Source: Planctomycetota bacterium
GTDB lineage: Bacteria; Planctomycetota; GCA-002687715
Assembly (NCBI GenBank): GCA_002687715.1
Contig: NZBC01000258.1
Span: forward strand, 1 to 51,222
Length of the DNA stretch: 51,222 nucleotides
Direction of reading: 5' to 3'
A program made the position numbers and the translations under genes. This document shows, piece after piece, positions 44,499 through 51,222 of this stretch. How positions within the stretch are numbered: the stretch's first letter is position 1; every line of letters begins with the position of its first letter. Under the pieces are notes generated by a model, which was not told where the DNA came from, searched no databases, and saw only the letters and a list, made by a program, of their open reading frames with translations.

Positions 44499-45389
44499 AT
44501 GAAACCTTATCGGAAGACACTGCCGCTCCCCCGCAAATCGCGTGTTCGCGCATTCCATGCCGGGCCGGACGGCTTCAACTACGACCTCCACTTCCATCCC
44601 GAGCATGAGATCGTGCTCATCCTCGAAGGCCGCGGCGATGTCCACCTCGGCCGGTCCACGATTCCGTTCGCCCCAGGTGACGTGGTCGTGCTGGACGAGG
44701 AGGTTTCCCACACGTTCGTCACCACCCCGGGCACTGGAGACGGTCGCTCGATGGTCCTTCAGTTCCACGAGCACGCGCTCGGGACGCTGGACGTCGGAAC
44801 CGTTTCGCCAACGCGAGCCAACGGGGCCGCGTGCGCCATCTTCGACGGTGCCGAGGTCGATCAGCTCGCTCCCTTGTTCAAGGAGGCTTGCGACACGACC
44901 ACCCTCGATGAGGATCCGTCCGACGCCCTCGTATCGCGCGCGCTTCTCTATCGTGCGCTGGCGGTGCTCTCGCACATGCAACCGAGGACGCTCGTGAAGG
45001 AGACCGGCGATGCACGTTCGGCCTCGGACCGCGAGCTATTGAACCGCATCCTGAACTTCGTCAACAACCGGCATCACGAGGCGATCTCGCTCTCGGACGC
45101 GGCGACGGAGGCGGGGATGCGGCCGGAGTCGCTGTGCCGTTTCCTCAAGCGACACACCGGACTCACATTCACCGAGCACCTCAACGAAACGCGCTTGCAT
45201 CACGCGGCCCACGAGATCGTCGCCACGGAGCGATTGATCCTCGAGATCGCGCTCGATGCGGGCTACCAGAACCTCTCCTACTTCAATCGTCGCTTCAAGC
45301 GTCGCTACGGGGTCACGCCGCAGGCCTGGCGTCGCCGCCATCGCCGGCACGCCGGTGCCGCAGCGCTGCCCGCATCGGCGTCGGTGTAG
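44499..45389 (+). CDS. AraC family regulator with cupin domain
   Basis: The 296-residue regulator has an N-terminal cupin (about 15-110, YDLHFHPEHEIVLILEGRGD, FAPGDVVVLDEEVSHTF) and a C-terminal double helix-turn-helix (about 190-285) with ATEAGMRPESLCRFLKRHTG and ALDAGYQNLSYFNRRFKRRY, ending in YGVTPQAWRR. Such regulators respond to sugars and usually activate catabolic genes. It converges with the isomerase/transporter operon, which is its most likely target. Confidence 0.9.
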   Translation: MKPYRKTLPLPRKSRVRAFHAGPDGFNYDLHFHPEHEIVLILEGRGDVHLGRSTIPFAPGDVVVLDEEVSHTFVTTPGTGDGRSMVLQFHEHALGTLDVGTVSPTRANGAACAIFDGAEVDQLAPLFKEACDTTTLDEDPSDALVSRALLYRALAVLSHMQPRTLVKETGDARSASDRELLNRILNFVNNRHHEAISLSDAATEAGMRPESLCRFLKRHTGLTFTEHLNETRLHHAAHEIVATERLILEIALDAGYQNLSYFNRRFKRRYGVTPQAWRRRHRRHAGAAALPASASV

Positions 45390-45403
45390 GAGCGCGGGTG
45401 GGG

Positions 45404-45423
45404 CGCGGAGTCACCGCTCCGCG
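45404..45423. terminator. Hairpin between convergent AraC and isomerase genes
   Basis: CGCGGAG (45404-45410) and CTCCGCG (45417-45423) form a 7-bp stem with a 6-nt loop at the junction of the two stop codons. It may terminate one or both transcripts; there is no U-tract. Confidence 0.4.
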
Positions 45424-46229
45424 ATCCACTCCCGAAAGGTCTCGTAGGTGCGTCGCGCCGCTGCTGCGGGGTCCGGCCAGGGGAATGCCTCGGCCGAGAC
45501 CCAACCGTCGTAGCCCACCTCCCGCAGGGCCTCACCGATGGCGCCGAAGTTGGTGTGTCCATCCCCGGGGGGGCGCCGGTTCGAGTCCGCGAAGTGGACG
45601 TGCCCGATGTGTGACGCGTGGTCGCGCAAGGCATCCGGCAAGGACACCTCCTCGATATTCATGTGGAAGAGATCCGCGAGCGTCCGCACGGCCGGAGCGG
45701 CGCACGTTTCCAGGAACGCGCAGGCGTCGGCCTGTGTGTTGAGCAGGTTGCTCTCGTACCGATTGAGCGGTTCGTAGATGAGCGTGACCCCCAGATCTGC
45801 TGCCGTGCGTCCACACGCCTCCAATCCCTCGCCCAGCCACGCCAGGACCTCCTCCCGGTCACCGCCCCTCGGCACGCCACCCTGCATGGACCCGATGATC
45901 GCAGGCGCGCCGAACGACGCACCGAAGCTGATCATCCCCCGGATGAACTCCACCGCCTGGGCCCGGCGGTCGGCGTCCGGATCGGTGAGGCTCAGACCGT
46001 GGAAGACCTTTCCCGCTCCCGTCCCGACAGCGGCCAGTTCGAGCTGGTGCCGGTCCAGCAAGGTGCGCAGCTCGTCGGCCGGAACCTGGTCCGCGGACTC
46101 GGTGAAGAGCTCGATCCCGTCGAGCCCGATCGAGGATGCGTCAGCACAGGCGGCCTCGAGATCGTGCCAGTAGATCCAGGGCCCGCTCGACAAGGAGCCA
46201 ACCAGGCAGACTGTCGCGGAGCACCTCAA
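45411..46229 (-). CDS. Sugar phosphate isomerase/epimerase-like TIM barrel (second copy)
   Basis: The 272-residue protein matches the xylose isomerase-like TIM barrel (AP endonuclease family 2 fold): GLDGIELFTES, VTLIYEPLNRYESNLLNT, LADLFHMNIEE, HIGHVHFADSNRR and YDGWVSAEAFPWPDP. Metal-binding Glu and His residues are in the usual strands. The TTG start overlaps the upstream stop (TTGA), which suggests translational coupling. It probably isomerises or epimerises a sugar or keto-sugar taken up by the transporter encoded first in the operon. Confidence 0.85.
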   Translation of the reverse strand: MRCSATVCLVGSLSSGPWIYWHDLEAACADASSIGLDGIELFTESADQVPADELRTLLDRHQLELAAVGTGAGKVFHGLSLTDPDADRRAQAVEFIRGMISFGASFGAPAIIGSMQGGVPRGGDREEVLAWLGEGLEACGRTAADLGVTLIYEPLNRYESNLLNTQADACAFLETCAAPAVRTLADLFHMNIEEVSLPDALRDHASHIGHVHFADSNRRPPGDGHTNFGAIGEALREVGYDGWVSAEAFPWPDPAAAARRTYETFREWIAER

Positions 46230-47074
46230 GACGCCGTGGATTCCCAGGCCTGGCGGACGAAGGCGCCGCCGTCACGCCAGATCTCTTCGGGCGGGTCGAA
46301 GTCGCGCCAGATGTGGATCGCGGCCGCGAAGTCCTTGTCCATGGTCGAGAACGCCTCGATCACGAGCCAGTCGTCGTAGCCGATCTCGTGGAGCGCCCGG
46401 AACGTCGCGTCCCACGCGACCTGACCCGACCCGGGCCGCCCGCGGTCGCATTCCGATGCGTGCACGTGGCGGATCGCCGAGCCACCGAGCTTCACGGCCG
46501 CGGCCGCGTCTTTCTCCTCGATGTGCATGTGGTGGGTGTCGTAGAGCATCCCCACGTTGGGGTGATCGCAGAGGTCGATCACCGCCCGCGCGTCCGCGGA
46601 GGTGTTCATCAGGTAGCACTCGAAGCGGTTCAGCGGCTCCAGGGCGAGCACCATTCCGGCGTCGTACGCCTCGTCGGCGACCTCGCGCATCACGTCGGCG
46701 CACCAGCGCCGCTCGTCGTCGGTCGCGCCGCGGCCCTCGAACGTCTTGTACGCGGAGTGGAACGGGCCGGTCAGCCGGGTCCCGCCGAACGCGTTCGTCA
46801 TCTCGATGACCCAGCGCAGCCGCTCCACCGCCGCTTCGCGGATCTTCTTGTCCGGACTGATCGGATTCGTGTCAACGTCGAGGATGGTCACGATCGACCG
46901 CTCGAGCCCGACCTGGTCGCACGCGGCGCCGAGCTTCTTGTAGTGGTCGGCGTCGCCCTCGCCGACAGCGATCTCGACCCCGTCGAATCCGGCCTCCCGG
47001 AGCTCGCCGAAGATCGGCACGTGCTCCTCTGTGACGTGACCGGTCCACAGGAGCATGTTCATCCCGAGCTTCAT
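46226..47074 (-). CDS. Sugar phosphate isomerase/epimerase-like TIM barrel (first copy)
   Basis: The 282-residue protein is a second, clearly related xylose isomerase-like barrel: AGFDGVEIAVGEGD, LTGPFHSAYKTFEG, LALEPLNRFECYLMNTSADA, LYDTHHMHIEEKD, HVHASECDRGRPG and YDDWLVIEAFS. Hydroxypyruvate isomerase and tagatose/psicose 3-epimerases share this fold. Its ATG overlaps the stop of the MFS gene (ATGA), and its stop overlaps the next start, so three genes form one coupled operon. The two paralogues may act on successive intermediates. Confidence 0.88.
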   Translation of the reverse strand: MKLGMNMLLWTGHVTEEHVPIFGELREAGFDGVEIAVGEGDADHYKKLGAACDQVGLERSIVTILDVDTNPISPDKKIREAAVERLRWVIEMTNAFGGTRLTGPFHSAYKTFEGRGATDDERRWCADVMREVADEAYDAGMVLALEPLNRFECYLMNTSADARAVIDLCDHPNVGMLYDTHHMHIEEKDAAAAVKLGGSAIRHVHASECDRGRPGSGQVAWDATFRALHEIGYDDWLVIEAFSTMDKDFAAAIHIWRDFDPPEEIWRDGGAFVRQAWESTAS

Positions 47075-48615
47075 GACTTTCCTCCTTCGGCCTCGAGTTC
47101 GACGGGCCGGTACCCACCGCGGCTGCGGAACCAGAAGATCAAGCCGACGTAGAGGATGAGCATGATCACCGGCAACGCCGAGACCTTGACGAACGCCGAC
47201 TTCTTGGCGGCGTTGCGGGCGTCGGTGATGTCCTTCTTGTGGGCCTCCGGAGTTGTCTTCTCGTCGAGCTTCTTCTGGTTGAGCGCCGTGTAGTCGCCGA
47301 ACACGCTCTTCTTCTTCTCCGTGACGTAGGTCGTGGCGAGCTCCGGGTGGTCGGCCTTCAGCCGATCGGCGATCTCGTTGTCCTGCACGTTGCCGAGCCA
47401 CGGGTTGCCGAGGACCCCCACGCCGAGCATGCCGATGCCGGCGATGACGTTGATGGTGATGGCGCCGCCGCGGGGGAACTGCTCGGAGACGACCCCCAGC
47501 GTCGTGGGCCAGAAGAACGTCTGGCCGATGCCGTAGATCGTCGCCACGACGAAGATCGCGCCCGCGGCTTCTACGTACCCCAGCGCGAAGATGCCGACCG
47601 CCGCGAACGCGGAGCTGCCGGCCAGGATTCCGAGCGGCGAGAGCCGCTCGACGATCGGACCACAGAACGTCCGCAGCATCATCATCAGGAACGCCGTGTA
47701 GACCAGCACCCAACCAGCGTCGAGACCGAAGGCCGTCTTCATCGACGGTCCCATCAGTTCCTTGATCCACGAATCGGTCCCGAGCTCCGTGGTGGCCAGC
47801 AGGATCATGATGAACAGCAGGAACACGAACAGTGGACGGCCGAAGGACCGCACCCACGCACCGAACCCGACCGTGATGCCGAGGATGATCGCCCAGCGAG
47901 TCGTCTGGTCCTCGAGCCCAAACTGGCTCGACAGCTCAGACACCATCATGAACGCGACGATGAACGCGCCGCCCCAGCCCATCTCGCGCGCCATCTCGCG
48001 GTCGGAGACTCCGGCCGCGACGCGCTCGTGGATGGGGAACCTCGCGCCGAGGAGCATGACCCCGTACGCCACCGTCGGGATGAAGATCAGCGCGATCTTG
48101 TGCCGCCAGTCCATCTCCACCGGCAGCAACAGCGCCAGCACCCCGGTCACGACCAGGCCGCCCGGCCATCCTGCATGCAGGATGTTCAGCCACTTGATCT
48201 TGTCCTTCTTGTAGATCGAAGCGATGAGCGGGTTGATCGCGGCCTCGATCGTTCCGTTGCCGAGGGCGCCGACCACGGAACCCCAGTAGAGCATCCCGTA
48301 GCCGTCGGCGTTCATCGTGATCACGGCGAACCCGACGTGACAGATGAAGGCGAACGCGAACGCCTTGCCGTACCCGACGCGATCGATGATGAACGAGAAG
48401 AGGATGATCGAGACGGCGAACGGCCACAGGCCCGCGCCGAGGATCTCCCCCTTCTCGGTCTCGCTGAGCCCGAACTCCTTCTGCCAGTCCCCGAGCAGGA
48501 GCATGCGCAGCATGAACGAGAACGCGGTCGCCACGAGCGAGACCAGCGACGCCCAGAACAGACGGGAATTGGTAGAAACTTCGCCATCAACGGAGTGTGC
48601 GGCGGTCATTGGCAT
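47071..48615 (-). CDS. MFS transporter, probable sugar uptake
   Basis: The 514-residue protein has about twelve membrane segments with MFS features (FIIDRVGYGKAFAFAF, GALGNGTIEAAINPLIASIY, IYGIGQTFFWPTTLGVVSEQ). A long hydrophilic loop (about 405-475, DNEIADRLKADHPELAT) separates the last two segments, unusual for the family. GGAG precedes the ATG. It is the first gene of the operon with two sugar isomerase-like enzymes and is divergent from a DUF1080 hydrolase gene, so it probably imports the released sugar. Confidence 0.85.
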   Translation of the reverse strand: MPMTAAHSVDGEVSTNSRLFWASLVSLVATAFSFMLRMLLLGDWQKEFGLSETEKGEILGAGLWPFAVSIILFSFIIDRVGYGKAFAFAFICHVGFAVITMNADGYGMLYWGSVVGALGNGTIEAAINPLIASIYKKDKIKWLNILHAGWPGGLVVTGVLALLLPVEMDWRHKIALIFIPTVAYGVMLLGARFPIHERVAAGVSDREMAREMGWGGAFIVAFMMVSELSSQFGLEDQTTRWAIILGITVGFGAWVRSFGRPLFVFLLFIMILLATTELGTDSWIKELMGPSMKTAFGLDAGWVLVYTAFLMMMLRTFCGPIVERLSPLGILAGSSAFAAVGIFALGYVEAAGAIFVVATIYGIGQTFFWPTTLGVVSEQFPRGGAITINVIAGIGMLGVGVLGNPWLGNVQDNEIADRLKADHPELATTYVTEKKKSVFGDYTALNQKKLDEKTTPEAHKKDITDARNAAKKSAFVKVSALPVIMLILYVGLIFWFRSRGGYRPVELEAEGGKS

Positions 48616-48729
48616 TCGGCTCCACGGATCAGAGGCGGGATGGGTCAGCGCCCCTGCTTACGGCGGTGACGGCCGGCTGTCAAACGACGTATCATCCACA
48701 CTGCTCTCGTACCCCTCGACCGGAGACCG

Positions 48730-50022
48730 ATGAAGATGACGCGCTCCCTGATCGCCTTGCTGCTCGCCGTCGGGACCCTCGTGGCCCAGAACGCTCCCCC
48801 GGAGGGATTCACCCCGCTGTTCAACGGCCGCAACCTGGACGGGTGGCGCGGACGTCCGCACCTGGACCCGCGGAAGGAGGCGGCCGTGTCCGCCGAGCAA
48901 CGCGCCGCGTTGCAGGCGAATTGGGACCAGGACATGCGGAAGCACTGGCGCGTGGAGAACGCCCAATTGGTCAACAACGGCAAGGGCGTGTTCCTCACTA
49001 CCGCGAGGGAGTACGGCGACTTCGAGCTCCGCCTCGACTACAAGACGGTGGCCAAGGCCGACAGCGGCATCTACCTCCGCTACTGCCCGCAAGTCCAGAT
49101 CTGGGACACCACCAAGGCCGGGGGCAAGTGGAACCGCGGCGCCGACAAGGGCTCGGGGGGCCTCTGGAACAACCAGAAGCACCCGCGCTTTCCGCTCCAC
49201 GTCGCTGACCGCCCCTTCGGCAAGTGGAACCACCTTCGCATTCGCATGATCGGGTCCCGCGTCTCCGTGTGGATGAATGACCTGTTCATCGTCGACGACG
49301 CGATCATGGAGAACTACTTCGACCGCAAGGCCCCCGTTTCCGCCCGGGGTGCGATCCAGCTTCAGACCCACGGTGGCGAGATCCGGTTCCGCAACCTGTT
49401 CCTACGCACCATCGAAGCGGAAGAAGCCAACCGCACCCTGGCGCAGCGCGACGCCAAGAAGTTCCGCTCGGTGTTCAACGGCAGGTCGTTCGACGGCTGG
49501 GCCGGCCCCCTCGACAACTACGTCATCGTCGATGGCGCCATGAAGTGCAAGCCCGGCAAGGGCGGCACGATCTACACCAAAGCCGAGTACGAGGACTTCG
49601 TCGCCCGCATCGAGTTCAAGCTCCCCCCCGGCGGAAACAACGGCCTCGCCATCCGCTATCCCGGAAAGGGCGACACCGCCTACGTCGGCATGTGCGAACT
49701 CCAGGTCTTGGACAACACCGACAAGAAGTTCGCCCGACTCAAGGAGTGGCAGTACCACGGCTCCGTCTACGGCATGGTCCCCGCCCACCGCGGATTCCTC
49801 CGTCCCGTAGGCACGTGGAACTTCCAGGAGGTCACGATCCGTGGCTCCACCATCCGCGTCGAACTCAACGGCAACATCATCCTCGACGCCGACCTCGGCA
49901 AGATCGACAAGCCGATCTCCGGCCACGGCCACCAGGGTCGCACCCGCACCCGCGGTCACTTCGGCTTCGCCGGCCACAACGACCCGGTGATGTACCGCAA
50001 CGTGAAGATCCGCAAGCTCTAG
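48730..50022 (+). CDS. Secreted protein with two DUF1080 domains
   Basis: The 430-residue exported protein has a signal peptide (SLIALLLAVGTLVAQN) and two DUF1080 (3-keto-disaccharide hydrolase family) jelly-roll domains: about 27-225 (FTPLFNGRNLDGWRG, DSGIYLRY) and about 240-430 (FRSVFNGRSFDGWAG, NNGLAIRY, VGMCELQVLDN). The family includes enzymes that cleave 3-keto-glycosides and surface carbohydrate binders. Divergent from the transporter/isomerase operon, it probably acts on the same sugar outside the membrane. GGAG precedes the ATG. Confidence 0.92.
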   Translation: MKMTRSLIALLLAVGTLVAQNAPPEGFTPLFNGRNLDGWRGRPHLDPRKEAAVSAEQRAALQANWDQDMRKHWRVENAQLVNNGKGVFLTTAREYGDFELRLDYKTVAKADSGIYLRYCPQVQIWDTTKAGGKWNRGADKGSGGLWNNQKHPRFPLHVADRPFGKWNHLRIRMIGSRVSVWMNDLFIVDDAIMENYFDRKAPVSARGAIQLQTHGGEIRFRNLFLRTIEAEEANRTLAQRDAKKFRSVFNGRSFDGWAGPLDNYVIVDGAMKCKPGKGGTIYTKAEYEDFVARIEFKLPPGGNNGLAIRYPGKGDTAYVGMCELQVLDNTDKKFARLKEWQYHGSVYGMVPAHRGFLRPVGTWNFQEVTIRGSTIRVELNGNIILDADLGKIDKPISGHGHQGRTRTRGHFGFAGHNDPVMYRNVKIRKL

Positions 50023-50039
50023 CGCGAGAAGAGGGGACG

Positions 50040-50105
50040 AGGAGGAGAACCCACGGGGAGCCCGGGAGAAGCCACCGACGCAGGAGCTCGCCAATGGGTC
50101 GCGTC
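50040..50105. repeat. Degenerate palindromic repeat element D
   Basis: GGAGGAGAACCCACGG (about 50041-50056) matches the left-arm core of elements A-C. The expected right arm is only weakly preserved (TGGGTCGCGTCC near 50094). It begins 18 nt after the DUF1080 stop and before the convergent phospholipase gene, the same position as the other copies. Confidence 0.45.
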
Positions 50106-50125
50106 CAGCCCTGCCCCCGCTCCCT

Positions 50126-51222
50126 TCAGAGCAGCGGAGAGAGCAACCGTGCAGTCTGCCACATGAGGCGTTTCGGGATTCCCGCCTGCGCCAGCTCGGC
50201 GCTTGTGAATTCCCTCGCGTCCTGGAGGTCGGCTCGAAACTGGGTGGCCAGGGCTTGTACGAAAGCGCGGTCGAGGACGAACGCGTTGAGTTCGAAGTTC
50301 GGTTTGAAGGACCGCATGTCCATGTTCGAGGAACCGATGGTGCCGACCCAGTCGTCCACGACGAGCGTCTTGGCGTGGATGAACCCCTTGCGGGCGGGCT
50401 GGCGGCGGCGACGCCAGCGCCAGCCCATCGACTCGTAGTGGTAGATGCGAACGCCGGCATCGAGGAGCCGGCGGTAGTAGCTGTGCGCGGCGAGGTGCAC
50501 GAGCAGGCTGTCGGCCCTGACGGGGAGGAGGAGCCGGACGTCGACGCCACGCAGCGCCGCGGTGATGAGCGTCTCGTAGATCTCCGGGCTCGGGACGAAG
50601 TACGGCGATGTGATCCAGATGCGGTCGCGCGCGGTCGCGTACGCCTGCATGAAGACGTGCGCGATGGGCGACCAGGTCCGGTCAGGTCCGGAGTCGACGA
50701 TCTGGACGACGCTGGTCCCGGACGTGTCCGGGACGGGGAAGCACCCATCGTCCTCGACGACGCGGCCGGTCGCGGCCATCCAGTCCTCGACGAACGCCGT
50801 TTGCAGGCCGAGGACGGCCGGTCCCTCGATACTCAGGTGGGTGTCGCGCCATTGCCCCATGTCGGGGTCGAGCCCGAGGTATTCGTTGCCGATGTTGATG
50901 CCCCCGGTGAACCCGACCTTGCCGTCTACCACGACGATCTTGCGGTGATTGCGAAAGTCGACGCGATCCCGACGGCGGAAGGGGACGATCCAGCGGAACA
51001 CTGGGTGGAACACCGCGGCTTCGCCTCCCGCATCGACGAGTGGCTGCCAGAAGTCCGAGGGCAGCCTGCCGCTGCCCAGTCCGTCGCAGAGCACCCGGAT
51101 CTTGATCCCGTCGTTCGCACGACGGATCAGGCGATCCCGCAGCGCGAACCCCGTCCGGTCGGGTTGGATGATGTAGAACTGGACGTGCACGTGTTCCTGG
51201 GCCGCCTCGACGGCCTCGATCA
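50126..51222 (-). CDS. Cardiolipin synthase-type phospholipase D (5' end beyond window)
   Basis: The visible 365 residues contain two HKD motifs: HRKIVVVDGKVGFTGGINIG and HAKTLVVDDWVGTIGSSNMD. Together with VHVQFYIIQPD and ITSPYFVPSPE they match the cardiolipin synthase (Cls) family of membrane phospholipase D enzymes. The frame stays open to the window end (IEAVEAAQEH), so the N-terminal membrane segments lie outside. It makes or remodels cardiolipin in the cytoplasmic membrane. Confidence 0.9.
   Translation of the reverse strand, partial: IEAVEAAQEHVHVQFYIIQPDRTGFALRDRLIRRANDGIKIRVLCDGLGSGRLPSDFWQPLVDAGGEAAVFHPVFRWIVPFRRRDRVDFRNHRKIVVVDGKVGFTGGINIGNEYLGLDPDMGQWRDTHLSIEGPAVLGLQTAFVEDWMAATGRVVEDDGCFPVPDTSGTSVVQIVDSGPDRTWSPIAHVFMQAYATARDRIWITSPYFVPSPEIYETLITAALRGVDVRLLLPVRADSLLVHLAAHSYYRRLLDAGVRIYHYESMGWRWRRRRQPARKGFIHAKTLVVDDWVGTIGSSNMDMRSFKPNFELNAFVLDRAFVQALATQFRADLQDAREFTSAELAQAGIPKRLMWQTARLLSPLL

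Noticed and set aside
46226..47857. A longer first isomerase reading frame fused to antiparallel transporter sequence
   Set aside because: The upstream part is a shadow frame of the MFS gene; the ATG at 47074 overlaps the stop as ATGA.
1..51222. tRNA, rRNA, CRISPR array, insertion sequence or prophage
   Set aside because: No cloverleaf, rRNA segment, regularly spaced repeats, transposase or phage gene was recognised by reading; a scan with tRNAscan or similar was not possible.

Overview
The window is about 51 kb of very GC-rich, gene-dense chromosome that looks like a member of the Planctomycetota, perhaps one of the deep marine lineages. The evidence is the set of nearly phylum-specific families: planctomycete cytochrome C domains joined to DUF1549/DUF1553 or DUF1587/1592/1588/1585, their partners DUF1501 and DUF1552, a sulfatase, DUF1080 proteins, a sorbosone-dehydrogenase-like propeller, and many secreted proteins with Sec, lipoprotein or Tat signals. 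No transposase, integrase, phage gene, CRISPR array, rRNA or tRNA was recognised. Assignments come from reading motifs, not from database searches.

Layout. 1-6.8 kb (+): secreted proteins (thioredoxin-like, HEAT repeat, haem/LRR, solute-binding lipoprotein) and an M43 metalloprotease. 6.9-13.3 kb (-): a secreted NlpC/P60-like protein that shares a domain with the M43 protein, a zinc-ribbon/lemA/htpX operon, and a RecQ helicase. 13.5-17.4 kb: a secreted unknown, an O-acyltransferase with a small membrane partner, a methyltransferase and a monohaem cytochrome. 17.5-21 kb (-): a histidine kinase/response regulator pair and a trans-sulfuration enzyme. 21-26 kb (-): a probable redox operon made of a deiodinase-like selenoprotein, a five-haem PA14 cytochrome and a beta-propeller. 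26.1-33.8 kb: a Ser/Thr kinase fused to DUF1835, RsgA, TPR-DUF2911, an orphan ExbD, an MFS transporter and an Eis-like acetyltransferase. 33.9-44.3 kb: two planctomycete cytochrome/Tat-protein pairs around a sulfatase. 44.5-50 kb: an AraC regulator, two sugar isomerase/epimerase-like TIM barrels, an MFS transporter and a double-DUF1080 protein, which look like a sugar catabolic locus. The window ends inside a cardiolipin-synthase-type phospholipase D gene.

Main discoveries. (1) The gene at 25300-25968 reads through an in-frame UGA at the exact selenocysteine position of the iodothyronine deiodinase family. A 6-bp hairpin with an AGGTC loop starts 14 nt downstream, resembling the bacterial SECIS of E. 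coli fdhF. (2) A family of palindromic elements with core AAGGAGAACCCAGG sits just 3' of gene ends at four places. (3) A Ser/Thr kinase is fused to DUF1835. (4) Two convergent genes encode unrelated peptidases carrying the same beta-rich domain. (5) Many genes have a GSTAYNAT-like -10 box 6-9 nt before the start codon, suggesting leaderless transcripts. (6) Three CCTGAC repeats in 11-nt register lie directly upstream of the two-component operon.
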